Below are positions 18,372 to 26,369 of a stretch of 64,000 nt of DNA, piece after piece. Source of the DNA: Actinokineospora terrae. GTDB taxonomy: Bacteria > Actinomycetota > Actinomycetes > Mycobacteriales > Pseudonocardiaceae. The position numbers were made by a program, and so were the translations under genes. The DNA is taken from the NCBI RefSeq assembly GCF_900111175.1, contig NZ_FOGI01000009.1, forward strand, positions 344,654 to 408,653, in the 5' to 3' direction. The first letter of the stretch is position 1. Each line of letters begins with the position of its first letter. Under the pieces are notes generated by a model. The model was not told where the DNA came from. It saw only the letters and a program-made list of their open reading frames with translations, and ran no database searches.

Positions 18372-18826
18372 GGTCGCGATACTGCCACCAGAACCGGCGG
18401 TCGACCCCACCGCGGCCGGACGTCTCAGGGGTTCATCAGGCTGGGTCGGGCAGGGTCGGGGTCGGCGCGCGGCCGGATCACGTTCCCGCACCGCGCCGCG
18501 CGCCCCATCTGTGACACAGGTCACCGGCAGGTCACGTGCCGGTCGCGGGCGTGTCGACCCCGTCCGCGTGAGCTGCCCCGACCCCCCTCTCCTGGGACCC
18601 CCTACGGTCGGTGGTCCAAGCGTTTTCGCAGCTCAACGACACCCTGTGGACAAATCAGGGCGTGCTCGGGCTCACTGCTGCACACTCTCCCGTGTCAGGA
18701 TGTGAGAGCAACGCCGTCAGTGCCGACGGTGGCCAACGCCCCAACCCAACGGCGGTGGTGGCCGGCGGCGCGGCCGTCTGCCGTCGCCACGAGCGACTGC
18801 GCGGCACAGACACGAGGAGAACGCGC
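18372..18826. other. 455-bp divergent intergenic region
   Basis: Separates the M20 peptidase from the E1alpha gene, so it must contain both promoters. It holds a consensus DnaA box (TGTGGACAA, 18645-18653). An AGGAG ribosome site lies just before the E1alpha ATG. I do not see a convincing -35/-10 pair or an RNA element. Confidence 0.5.
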
Positions 18827-20032
18827 ATGTCGTCCCCAGAACAGTGGACGCACCCGGAACCCCGGGAAGGGCCTGCCGCAACGGCAGCGGCCCCGTCAGC
18901 AGAGCAGGTGATCGCGGGTTTGCGTGCGACCAGTGAGGGCGGACCGGAACTGGTCCAACTGCTGACGCCGGAGGGCGAGCGGGTCGAGAACCCCGAGTTC
19001 GACCGGTACGTCGCCGACGTCACGGCAGAGGACCTGCGTGCGCTCTACCGGGACATGGTCCTGGTGCGCCGCGCGGACCGGGAAGCCAACGCGCTGCAGC
19101 GCCAGGGCCAGCTCGGCATCTGGGTCCCGCTGCTGGGCCAGGAGGCCGCGCAGATCGGCGCCGGGCGCGCGCTGCGCGACACCGACATGGTGTTCCCCAG
19201 CTACCGCGAGCACGGTGTCGCCTGGTGCCGGGGCATCTCCCCCAAGGAGATCCTGGGCATCTTCCGCGGCACCGACCACGGCAGCTGGGACTCCAACGCC
19301 AAGCGCTTCCACCCCTACACGATCGTGATCGGCAACCAGGTGCTCAACGCCGCCGGTTACGCGATGGGGCAGCGGTTCGAGGGCAAGGTCGGCGACGGCG
19401 ACAGCGAAGCGACCATGGTGTTCTTCGGCGACGGCGCCACCAGCCAGGGCGACGTGCACGAGGGCTTCGTGTGGGCGGCGGTCTACGACGCGCCGCTGGT
19501 GTTCTTCTGCCAGAACAACCAGTGGGCCATCTCCGAGCCGACCGAGCGCCAGTCCCGGCTCCCGCTCTACCAGCGCGCCCGCGGCTACGGCTTCCCCGGC
19601 ATCCGGGTCGACGGCAACGACGTCCTGGCCACCCTCGCGGTGTCGCGGTGGGCGCTCGACGAGTGCAGGCACGGCAACGGCCCGGTGCTCATCGAGGCGT
19701 TCACCTACCGGATGGACGCGCACACCACGACCGACGACCCCACCCGCTACCGGCACTCCGACGAGTTGGAGGCCTGGAAGCTCAAGGACCCGATCGAGCG
19801 GGTCCGGGTGAACCTCGTCCGGCACGAGCACGCCGACCAGGACTTCTTCGACTCGGTCCAGGCCGACGCGGACGCACTGGCCGCCGACCTGCGCGAGTTC
19901 TGCTTCACCATGCCCGAGCCGCCCGTCAGGCAGATGTTCGACCACGTCTACGCCGAGGCCAGCCCGTTCGTCGACGCCCAGCGCGACGAGTTCCTGGCCT
20001 ACCAGGCCAACTTCGCCGGAGGTGAGCACTGA
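18827..20032 (+). CDS. bkdA: 2-oxoacid dehydrogenase E1 alpha subunit
   Basis: 401 residues from ATG 18827 (the frame is open to 18611, but the ATG has an AGGAG site and family-like sequence begins there). Thiamine-diphosphate enzyme subunit: GDGATSQGDVHEG followed by QNNQWAIS is the TPP-binding GDG...NN motif, and YRxRMDAHTTTDDPTRYR is the phosphorylation-loop region. It pairs with the beta subunit encoded next. With the E2 behind it, this is either a branched-chain 2-oxoacid or a pyruvate dehydrogenase; the E1alpha/beta split and operon order fit the mycobacterial bkdABC set. Confidence 0.9.
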   Translation: MSSPEQWTHPEPREGPAATAAAPSAEQVIAGLRATSEGGPELVQLLTPEGERVENPEFDRYVADVTAEDLRALYRDMVLVRRADREANALQRQGQLGIWVPLLGQEAAQIGAGRALRDTDMVFPSYREHGVAWCRGISPKEILGIFRGTDHGSWDSNAKRFHPYTIVIGNQVLNAAGYAMGQRFEGKVGDGDSEATMVFFGDGATSQGDVHEGFVWAAVYDAPLVFFCQNNQWAISEPTERQSRLPLYQRARGYGFPGIRVDGNDVLATLAVSRWALDECRHGNGPVLIEAFTYRMDAHTTTDDPTRYRHSDELEAWKLKDPIERVRVNLVRHEHADQDFFDSVQADADALAADLREFCFTMPEPPVRQMFDHVYAEASPFVDAQRDEFLAYQANFAGGEH

Positions 20033-21057
20033 TGGCCGCACCCGTGATCAGCAAACCGAACGGGTCCGCGACGACCCAGTCGCTCACCCTGGGCAAGGCG
20101 CTCAACCTCGGGCTGCGCACCGCCATGGAGGCCGACCCCAAGGTCATCGTGATGGGTGAGGACGTCGGCAAGCTCGGCGGCGTCTTCCGCATCACCGACG
20201 GGCTGCAGAAGGACTTCGGCGAGCACCGCGTGCTGGACACGCCGCTGTCGGAGTCCGGCATCATCGGCACCGCGGTCGGCCTGGCCGTGCGCGGGTTCCG
20301 GCCGGTGTGCGAGATCCAGTTCGACGGGTTCATCTTCCCCGGCTTCGACCAGATCGTGTCCCAGGTGGCCAAGCTGCACGCGCGGACCCTGGGCCGGGTG
20401 CGGGTGCCGCTGGTGATCCGGGTGCCCTTCGGCGGTGGCATCGGCGCCGTCGAGCACCACTCCGAGTCTCCCGAGTCGTACTTCGCGCACACCGCGGGCC
20501 TGAAGGTCGTGGCCTGCTCCAACGCCGTCGACGCCTACTGGATGATCCAGCAGGCGATCCAGAGCGACGACCCGGTGCTGTTCTTCGAGCCCAAGCGGTA
20601 CTACCACTCCGGGTTCATGAAGGCCGAGGTCGACACCACCGCCACCCCCGACCCGCTGTTCGCCTCGCGCCTGGTGCGCGCGGGCAGCACGGCGACCGTC
20701 GTGGCCTACGGGCCGTCGGTGAAGGTCGCGCTCGACGCGGCGACCGCGGCCGAGGAGGAGGGGCGCTCGCTGGAGGTCATCGACCTGCGGTCGCTGTCCC
20801 CGCTGGACCTGCAACCGGTGTTCGAGTCGGTGCGCAGGACCGGTCGGCTCGTCGTGGTCAGCGAGGCGCCCTCGGAGGCGTCGCTGACCTCGGAGATCGC
20901 CGCCAGGGTGCAGCAGGAGTGCTTCTACTCGCTGCAGGCCCCGGTGCTGCGGGTGACCGGGTTCGACACCCCGTACCCCCCGGCCAAGCTCGAGGAAGAC
21001 TTCCTGCCCGACCTCGACCGGGTGCTCGACGCCGTCGACCGCTCGCTGGCCTGGTGA
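20032..21057 (+). CDS. bkdB: 2-oxoacid dehydrogenase E1 beta subunit
   Basis: 341 residues from ATG 20032, sharing one base with the preceding stop. Contains the E1beta signatures GEDVGKLGGVFRIT, DTPLSESGIIGTAVGLA, EIQFDGFIFPGFDQI and RVPFGGGIGAVEHHSESPE, and the C-terminal transketolase domain (GRLVVVSEAPSEASL). Forms the alpha2beta2 E1 heterotetramer that decarboxylates the 2-oxoacid and reductively acylates the E2 lipoyl group. Three bases separate it from the E2 gene. Confidence 0.93.
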   Translation: MAAPVISKPNGSATTQSLTLGKALNLGLRTAMEADPKVIVMGEDVGKLGGVFRITDGLQKDFGEHRVLDTPLSESGIIGTAVGLAVRGFRPVCEIQFDGFIFPGFDQIVSQVAKLHARTLGRVRVPLVIRVPFGGGIGAVEHHSESPESYFAHTAGLKVVACSNAVDAYWMIQQAIQSDDPVLFFEPKRYYHSGFMKAEVDTTATPDPLFASRLVRAGSTATVVAYGPSVKVALDAATAAEEEGRSLEVIDLRSLSPLDLQPVFESVRRTGRLVVVSEAPSEASLTSEIAARVQQECFYSLQAPVLRVTGFDTPYPPAKLEEDFLPDLDRVLDAVDRSLAW

Positions 21058-21060
21058 CCC

Positions 21061-22485
21061 GTGCCTGACTTCAAGAGCTTCCCGCTGCCCGACACCGCGG
21101 AAGGGCTGACCGAGGCCGAGATCCTGAACTGGCACGTCCAGCCAGGGGACACGGTCACCGTCAACCAGATCATCGTCGAGATCGAGACCGCCAAGGCCGC
21201 CGTCGAGCTGCCCTGCCCGTGGGCCGGTGTGGTCACCGAGCTGCACGTCCAGCCAGGGCAGACGGTGGACGTCGGCACGCCGATCCTCACCATCGACGTC
21301 GACCCCGGTGGCGCCGCGGCGCCCGCTCCCGCGTCGACCCCGGCTCCGGCCGCGGCCGACGAGGAGGAGATGAAGCCGCTGGTCGGCTACGGCGCCAAGA
21401 CCGTCACCGCCAAGCGGCGCGCCCGCAAGGGCCCGGCCGTCCCGGTCGAGGCCGCCGCGGCCGCGGCGCAGAGCACGGTGGCGGCCGCGTTCGAGCACCA
21501 CCAGGGCCCGGTGCCGGACAGCCCGCCGCCGAGCACCCCGGTGCGGCCCGCCATCCCGGTCGTGCCCGACAGCCCGGCCGCGCTGGTGGACCTGCCCGGC
21601 GGGTACGTGCCGCTGGCGAAGCCGCCGGTCCGCAAGCTGGCCAAGGACCTGGGCGTCGACCTGCGCGAGCTCACCGGTACCGGCGACCGCGGCGTGATCA
21701 CCCGCGCCGATGTCGAACGGGCCGCGACCAACGGCTCGGTCGTGCCGGAGCAGGAGCCGACGCCGGTCGGTGGCGTGGTCCGGGAGCGCGGCGAGCGGCG
21801 GGTGCCGATCAAGGGCGTTCGCAAGGTCACCGCGCAGGCCATGGTCGCCAGCGCCTTCACCGCGCCGCACGTCACGGAGTTCCTGACCGTGGACGTCACG
21901 CCGATGATGGAGCTGCGCGCCAAGCTCAAGGACCACCCGGACTTCCGCGGCGTCAAGCTCACCCCGCTGGTGTTCTGCGCGAAGGCCCTGGTGACCGCGA
22001 TCAAGCGGACCCCGGAGGTCAACAGCAGCTGGGACGAGGCGGCGCAGGAGATCGTCTTCAAGGACTACGTGCACCTGGGCATCGCGGCGGCGACACCGCG
22101 CGGCCTGATCGTGCCGAAGATCCGCGACGCCGACACCCTGTCGCTGCGCGAACTCGCGGTGGCCCTGGAGTCGCTGACCACCGTCGCGCGGGAGGGCAAG
22201 ACCCCACCGGCCGACATGGTCAACGGCACCATCACGATCACCAACGTCGGCGTGTTCGGTGTGGACACCGGCACCCCGATCATCAACCCGGGCGAGTCCG
22301 CGATCCTGGCCTTCGGCGCCATCCGCGACACCCCCTGGGTGGTCGACGGCCAGATCACCATCCGCAAGGTCTGCCAACTGGCCCTGAGCTTCGACCACCG
22401 CCTGGTCGACGGCCAACAGGGCTCGGAGTTCCTCGCCGCGGTCGGCGCCCTCCTGGCCAACCCGGCACTGGCGATCACGTACTGA
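21061..22485 (+). CDS. bkdC: 2-oxoacid dehydrogenase E2 (dihydrolipoamide acyltransferase)
   Basis: 474 residues from GTG 21061. Domains: one lipoyl domain (1-80) with the modified lysine in EIETAKAAV (Lys 45), an Ala/Pro-rich linker, a peripheral subunit-binding domain (about 180-220, VRKLAKDLGVDLRELTGTG), and the acyltransferase core with the active-site SFDHRLVDG (His 446). A single lipoyl domain fits a branched-chain-type E2 better than the multi-lipoyl pyruvate E2 of actinobacteria. No E3 (lpd) is in the window, so E3 must be supplied from elsewhere. A 17-bp hairpin follows the stop. Confidence 0.92.
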   Translation: MPDFKSFPLPDTAEGLTEAEILNWHVQPGDTVTVNQIIVEIETAKAAVELPCPWAGVVTELHVQPGQTVDVGTPILTIDVDPGGAAAPAPASTPAPAAADEEEMKPLVGYGAKTVTAKRRARKGPAVPVEAAAAAAQSTVAAAFEHHQGPVPDSPPPSTPVRPAIPVVPDSPAALVDLPGGYVPLAKPPVRKLAKDLGVDLRELTGTGDRGVITRADVERAATNGSVVPEQEPTPVGGVVRERGERRVPIKGVRKVTAQAMVASAFTAPHVTEFLTVDVTPMMELRAKLKDHPDFRGVKLTPLVFCAKALVTAIKRTPEVNSSWDEAAQEIVFKDYVHLGIAAATPRGLIVPKIRDADTLSLRELAVALESLTTVAREGKTPPADMVNGTITITNVGVFGVDTGTPIINPGESAILAFGAIRDTPWVVDGQITIRKVCQLALSFDHRLVDGQQGSEFLAAVGALLANPALAITY

Positions 22486-22501
22486 GTCCGGAGTCCTGAC
22501 A

Positions 22502-22540
22502 GCGCGGGGCCGTGGGAGATGAACTCCCACGGCCCCGCGC
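22502..22540 (+). terminator. terminator of the 2-oxoacid dehydrogenase operon
   Basis: A perfect 17-bp GC-rich stem (22502-22518 with 22524-22540) with a five-base loop begins 16 bases past the E2 stop. There is no T tract, as is common in high-GC actinomycetes. Confidence 0.85.
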
Positions 22541-22880
22541 CGTTCACCGGGTCGGCACGGTTCTCGGCTCAGAAGGCTGACTTCCAGAACATCCGCCCAG
22601 CCCCGCAGTCGATCGAGCCCGTGAGTTGCGGGCAATCACGTCTCGCGCGCCTGGCTAGAACCACCTTCTGCGGCCTGCCCCGAATCGGCCGACCTCGCAG
22701 CTAGCGAGCCTGACCAGTGGCGGCGAGGTCGGACACCGCGTCCGGCAGGCGAGTTGGGCTCCGGCGAAGTCGCGCAGAATCCTGCATTCCCGGGCTCGCT
22801 GCCAGGTGAACCGGCGTTGGCGATCACCGACTCCAACGGCACGGGGCGGTGGGGAGTCAGTTCCCACCACGGGCGCGCGC
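22541..22880. repeat. 340-bp intergenic region with degenerate duplicated segments
   Basis: No gene is supported here. Two parts look like decayed copies of flanking sequence. The stretch around 22805-22885 echoes the 3' end of the E2 gene plus its terminator (an AACC-GGCG-TTGGCGATCAC segment, then a smaller GTGGGGA hairpin, then ACCGGGTCGG). The stretch at about 22711-22735 repeats GTGGCGGCGAGGTCGGACA, which also encodes the C-terminus of the gene ending at 22881. This suggests an old tandem duplication. Confidence 0.45.
22848..22868 (-). terminator. terminator of the SCP2/zinc-motif pair
   Basis: An eight-base-pair stem (22848-22855 with 22861-22868, one G-T pair) with a five-base loop, 12 bases beyond the stop of the minus-strand gene at 22881. 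Moderate strength, no T tract. Confidence 0.5.
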
Positions 22881-23516
22881 TTACCGGGTCGGGCCGGTGG
22901 CGGCGAGGTCGGACATGGCGGCTTGGAGGATGCGCTTGGCTTCGGCGAGGCCGTGGTCGTCGATGAGGTCGCGCAGGCAGCGGCAGTCGCCGAGGTCGCG
23001 GGCTTCGGTGGCGCACAGGTAGACGCCGAGGACGTGCAGGGAGCGGGGGAGCAGGTCGTCGGTGCCCAGGTCGCGGTGCCGCTGGGCGAGGTGCCTGGTG
23101 ACCTGCAGGGCGACCGGGCCGGGGGCCTGGGCGCGGGTCGCGGCGTCGTCGGTGGCGGCGAGTTGGGCGAAGCGGGTGCAGGTGGACGAGGCGTCGGAGC
23201 CGGTGAGGGCCTGCCAGGTGTCGGGCGGGATGGCGAGCCGGGCGCGGGCGGCGACGATGGCCTGCCACTGCTCGGTGGCGATCCGGACGCCCTCGGTCCT
23301 GGTCGCGGCGCGCATCGGGGTGCGGGGTGCGCGGGTCGTCTGCCGGGGGACGACGGGAGGTGCCGGCTTGGCGAAGAGCAGGCCGAGCCAGGTGTGCGCG
23401 CGGCAGCGCTTGCCGCGCCGGGACACCGGGGCGACGCAGGGTTCGCCGTCGTCGGTCTTGGTGCTGCCACAAACCGCCACGGGTGGCATGGTCCGGGTTC
23501 GGCGCCTGGCTGTCAC
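22881..23516 (-). CDS. hypothetical protein with N-terminal Cys/His motif
   Basis: 211 residues from GTG 23516 (GGGGGA ribosome site; ATG 23489 is an alternative). Near the N-terminus is a C-x10-C-x11-C-x2-H pattern (CGSTKTDDGEPC ... KRCRAH), like the short zinc-binding motif seen in many actinobacterial and phage small proteins. The rest is helical with several conserved-looking Cys (CTRF, YLCATE, GDCRCLRDL). It lies 19 bp behind the SCP2-domain gene on the same strand, so the two probably form an operon. No function can be assigned. Confidence 0.65.
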   Translation of the reverse strand: MTARRRTRTMPPVAVCGSTKTDDGEPCVAPVSRRGKRCRAHTWLGLLFAKPAPPVVPRQTTRAPRTPMRAATRTEGVRIATEQWQAIVAARARLAIPPDTWQALTGSDASSTCTRFAQLAATDDAATRAQAPGPVALQVTRHLAQRHRDLGTDDLLPRSLHVLGVYLCATEARDLGDCRCLRDLIDDHGLAEAKRILQAAMSDLAATGPTR

Positions 23517-23535
23517 GCGGCGTCCCCCGAACAGG

Positions 23536-24105
23536 TCACGGCAGGTCGAAGTGGCCGATGAGCCCGGCCGCGAAGGCGATGTCGCCCTTGACCTTCACCC
23601 GGCCCGACAGGAACAACACGGGTAGCGCCACAGCACCGGTGATGGCGCGCAGGAAGTCGGCCGGGTCGATGGTGATGGTGACCCGCGGGTCGGCGGTCGG
23701 GTCGGGGCCGGAGGTGCACCGGCCACGGTCGATCACCGTCTCGAACCGGTCTTCGCCACCGGGGCCGGTGAACCGCCAGTGGACGACCGCGCGCAGGTCG
23801 TCGTTGGCGAGGTGCTCGGCCATCCTGCGGAACAGCTCGGCGAACACGACCGGCCGCAGGTCGGGGTGGGCCATCAGGGCGTCGACCTGCTCGCGGGAGG
23901 CGCGGCCGAGGAAGCGCAGGAAGGTCTCGGTGCGCATGCCTGCCAGGTCGATGCCGGTGCCCGCGTCGCCGAGCATGTGCAGGACCTCGATGAGCTGCAC
24001 GAACTGCTCGGCGGTGAGCCGCGCCGGGTCGACGGCGTCGGCGAGGCCGTCGAGGTCGACCACGGTCACCGGGGGCAGCCGGTTCCAGCGCCGCCGCCTG
24101 CTCAC
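23536..24105 (-). CDS. SCP2 sterol-binding-domain protein
   Basis: 189 residues from GTG 24105. The C-terminal part (about 100-185) has the SCP2 pattern: VVHWRFTGPGGEDRF, PRVTITIDPADFLRAITG, and FLSGRVKVKGDIAFA. The N-terminal half is helical. SCP2 domains bind lipids or acyl-CoA in a hydrophobic tunnel. It is divergent from a TetR regulator whose putative operator lies between them, so its expression is probably controlled by that regulator. Confidence 0.8.
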   Translation of the reverse strand: MSRRRRWNRLPPVTVVDLDGLADAVDPARLTAEQFVQLIEVLHMLGDAGTGIDLAGMRTETFLRFLGRASREQVDALMAHPDLRPVVFAELFRRMAEHLANDDLRAVVHWRFTGPGGEDRFETVIDRGRCTSGPDPTADPRVTITIDPADFLRAITGAVALPVLFLSGRVKVKGDIAFAAGLIGHFDLP

Positions 24106-24179
24106 CGGCGGCGGGGGTCGTCATCTCGGCGCGGGGTGATCGCCCGACCGATACCATCCCGCATGGGACACCTCCCGTA

Positions 24180-24195
24180 CCTACTGAACGGTAGG
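24180..24195. promoter_or_regulatory. inverted-repeat candidate operator between SCP2 and TetR genes
   Basis: CCTAC-TGAACG-GTAGG is a 5-bp perfect inverted repeat with a six-base spacer, in the 135-bp region between the divergent genes. TetR regulators usually bind such sites in their own divergent promoter. A second TAGGC/GGTAGG-like half follows. Binding is inferred. Confidence 0.45.
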
Positions 24196-24240
24196 CTACG
24201 GGCGGGTAGGTGGGTCGGCAAGAGCAGCGGGAGGTCCGGC

Positions 24241-24900
24241 GTGAGCGTCGACGAGGAGCGTCGACCGGCGCGCGCGAAGCGGCTGCCCCGGGAGGTCCGG
24301 GAGCGGCAGATCCTCGACGCCGCGGTCACGGTGTTCTCCCGGCACGGCTACCACAACGCGTCGATGGACGAGATCTCCGACGTCGCCGGGGTCTCCAAGC
24401 CGATGATCTACGCCTACCTCGGCCACAAGGAAGACCTGTTCGCCGCCTGCATCCGGCGCGAGGCCTCGCAGCTGATGGAGGCCATCGCGGGCGGGGTGCG
24501 CGCCGAGGCCCCGCCGGACATGCAGCTGTGGCACGGCCTGCGCGCCTTCTTCCGCTTCGTCGGCGACCAACGCGAGAGCTGGCGCGTCCTGCACCGCCAG
24601 GCCACCTCCCAGGGCGGCCCGTTCAGCGAAGAACTCCTGGCCATGCGCAGCCGCGCGATCACCCTGGTCGACGCGCTGCTGGTCCGCTCCGCCACCAGCC
24701 GAGGCCTGAACGAGACCGCGACGAAGTCCACCGAAGCCCTGGCCGCAGCCCTGGTCGGCGCAGGCGAGTCCCTGGCCGACTGGTGGCTCGACCACCCCGA
24801 CGTCCCCGAGAAGGTCGTCGCCTCCTGGCTGATGAACCTCGTGTGGATGGGCCTCGGCAACCTAGTCGACGGCGCCATCTGGACCCCAACCGGCGAGTAG
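24241..24900 (+). CDS. TetR-family transcriptional regulator
   Basis: 219 residues from GTG 24241, with GGGAGG seven bases upstream; the open frame extends far upstream but only as a shadow of the divergent gene. The N-terminal DNA-binding domain has the family pattern ILDAAVTVFSRHGYHNASMDEISDVAGVSKPMIYAYLGHKEDLF. The C-terminal ligand-binding domain is helical. Divergent from the SCP2/zinc-motif pair, which is its likely target. Confidence 0.9.
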   Translation: MSVDEERRPARAKRLPREVRERQILDAAVTVFSRHGYHNASMDEISDVAGVSKPMIYAYLGHKEDLFAACIRREASQLMEAIAGGVRAEAPPDMQLWHGLRAFFRFVGDQRESWRVLHRQATSQGGPFSEELLAMRSRAITLVDALLVRSATSRGLNETATKSTEALAAALVGAGESLADWWLDHPDVPEKVVASWLMNLVWMGLGNLVDGAIWTPTGE

Positions 24901-25029
24901 AGGCCCCGCCCGGCCAGAGTCCGGAGCCCCATCTCCGAACATGTCGACCACGGCAATCTGTCAATAGGCCCAGGTCGGGAGCAGTGGATAGATGAAGGGG
25001 ATATGGACAGATACTTGTCCTGAACGATC

Positions 25030-25095
25030 GTCGGCCCACACCCGCCCCCAAACGACGTTGGCCGAACAACGCTCCTCGGAGTCGCTGGTGCCAAC
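25030..25095. repeat. 27-bp tandem repeat, three units (locus A)
   Basis: Core hexamers GTCGGC (25030), GTTGGC (25057) and GCTGGT (25084) are spaced exactly 27 bases apart, and the bases between them are similar to the nine-unit array at 63321-63549. The array ends against the inverted-repeat element beginning at 25096, the same arrangement as at the right end of the window. Confidence 0.75.
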
Positions 25096-25242
25096 TGCTC
25101 GATGGGGTGGACTTGTTTTGTGTGGGGGAGCAGTGCCCGTAGCGTCGTCCACGCGGCAGGGCCTGCTTTTCGGCCCCTGCTTTGCGGTCCTGCCACGGGT
25201 ACTGCCGGGGCCACGCACAAAACAAGTCCACCCCATCGAGCA
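25096..25242. mobile_element. 147-bp MITE-like element with 27-bp terminal inverted repeats
   Basis: The ends 25096-25122 and 25216-25242 are perfect inverted repeats of 27 bases (outer end TGCTCGATGGGG, inner end TTGTTTTGTG). The interior is GC-rich and carries an internal imperfect hairpin (GGCAGGGCC ... GGTCCTGCC). There is no coding capacity and no clear target-site duplication. A second, truncated copy lies at 63550-63673. Size, terminal repeats and multicopy state fit a non-autonomous miniature element; the transposase that would move it is unknown. Confidence 0.7.
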
Positions 25243-25565
25243 AAGCTCGAAACTCGCGCCCCAACGCAATGCCGAAGGCGAGGTTCAGTCGTCGATGGCG
25301 AAGCCGAATTTGAGAGCCGCCAGTCCCTCAGCTCAAGATCAAACCCGCCAAGGCACCCCCCGATATACAGCTTACCGACCAGCACAGACAAACCGCCCCG
25401 AGCGACCAGACACCCTGTGGACAACCAACTCCACAAGATCAAACCGCCCCAAGCACCCCCCATTTCCAGCCTAACGAACCACCCCACCCCACTGAAACAC
25501 CCAACCCAGCACCTGTGGACAACCCCACCCCATGTGGACACTCCCACCCATGTGGACACCCACCA
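25243..25565. other. 323-bp intergenic region with DnaA-box-like cluster
   Basis: Sequence between the MITE-like element and the MaoC gene stop. It is strongly C/A-rich on the plus strand, quite unlike its surroundings, and carries no supportable gene. Four DnaA-box-like sequences lie in its right half (separate entry). Confidence 0.5.
25416..25559. promoter_or_regulatory. cluster of four DnaA-box-like sequences
   Basis: TGTGGACAA (the complement of the actinobacterial consensus TTGTCCACA) occurs at 25416-25424 and 25514-25522, and TGTGGACAC at 25533-25541 and 25551-25559, all in the same orientation. There is no dnaA/dnaN gene nearby, so this is not the origin. DnaA-box clusters away from oriC have been reported in Streptomyces and proposed to titrate DnaA; that role here is inference. 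Confidence 0.5.
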
Positions 25566-26369
25566 TCAGAGCGAACCGACCACCCCACTCAAATAAGGCC
25601 GAGTCCCCCCAACATCAGTCAACCCAAACCGCCCAGTCCCCTGGTCCGCATAGAACCCAACCACACCAGGCAGCAACACCGGCAACTTGAACCGAACATC
25701 CACCTCAAACCCACCACCCAACCGCCCCTCAAACGCAGCCAAGCACCGCGCCTTGCTCCACATCCCATGCGCAATGGCCCGGCGAAACCCAAACACCCGA
25801 GCGGCAAGCGGATGCAGATGGATCGGATTACGATCACCCGACACCGCCGCATACCGCCGTCCGATGTCTCCAGGGACGTGCCAACGCGAGGTAGGCATCG
25901 GCACCGGATCCGGAACAGAACCCCCAGAACCAGGCCCACGGCGCAGATACGTGCTCGTCCCGCGCCACACCACAGCCCCATCCACCGACGCGGCACTGAT
26001 CATGTCGAACTGCGTCCCCTTGGGGTGCGGCCGCAGGTTCTCCCCGTGCACCCGCAGGTCAACCCGCTCCCCAACCCCCACCGGACGGTGCTGCACGATC
26101 CGGTTGGCCACATGCACCGTCCCGATCAACGGAAACGGGAAGTCGGCATCCGTCATCAGCTTGACCTGTAAGGGAAAAGCGACCACGTGCAGGTAAGTCG
26201 CAGGCAGTTCGTCGCTCAGCCGGAACCCGCAGACCTGGTTGTACGAAGCCAAGTGCTCGGCATCCACCCCAACACCGACGCGCTCATAGACCCGGGTAGG
26301 CAACTCACCGCCGCGCTTGGTGAATCCGGTCAAAGCCTTGAGGTAAAGGCCACCCAGCCCGGGAGACAT
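25566..26369 (-). CDS. htdX: MaoC-like 3-hydroxyacyl dehydratase (HtdX type)
   Basis: 267 residues from ATG 26369, sharing one base with the FabG4 stop; the open frame upstream is a shadow of fabG4. The hotdog-fold dehydratase motif is in the C-terminal part: RYAAVSGDRNPIHLH...AIAHGMW, with the catalytic Asp/His pair. The N-terminal half is a second, degenerate hotdog domain. The gene order MaoC-FabG4 divergent from a thiolase is that of Rv0241c-Rv0242c-Rv0243 in M. tuberculosis, where the dehydratase is called HtdX. It would dehydrate 3-hydroxyacyl-CoA/ACP. Confidence 0.85.
   Translation of the reverse strand: MSPGLGGLYLKALTGFTKRGGELPTRVYERVGVGVDAEHLASYNQVCGFRLSDELPATYLHVVAFPLQVKLMTDADFPFPLIGTVHVANRIVQHRPVGVGERVDLRVHGENLRPHPKGTQFDMISAASVDGAVVWRGTSTYLRRGPGSGGSVPDPVPMPTSRWHVPGDIGRRYAAVSGDRNPIHLHPLAARVFGFRRAIAHGMWSKARCLAAFEGRLGGGFEVDVRFKLPVLLPGVVGFYADQGTGRFGLTDVGGTRPYLSGVVGSL

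Noticed and set aside
19999..22635. 878-codon open frame antisense to the 2-oxoacid dehydrogenase operon
   Set aside because: No domain features and low-complexity Arg/Asp/Gly sequence; all three plus-strand genes have clear catalytic motifs.
25096..25242. Integron attC site or stand-alone transcription terminator
   Set aside because: Perfect 27-bp ends and a second copy elsewhere fit a miniature element better; no integrase or attC core sites were seen, and no T tract follows the stem.
25416..25559. Chromosomal origin of replication
   Set aside because: Only four box-like sequences and no dnaA, dnaN, recF or gyr genes nearby; actinobacterial oriC has many more boxes beside dnaA.
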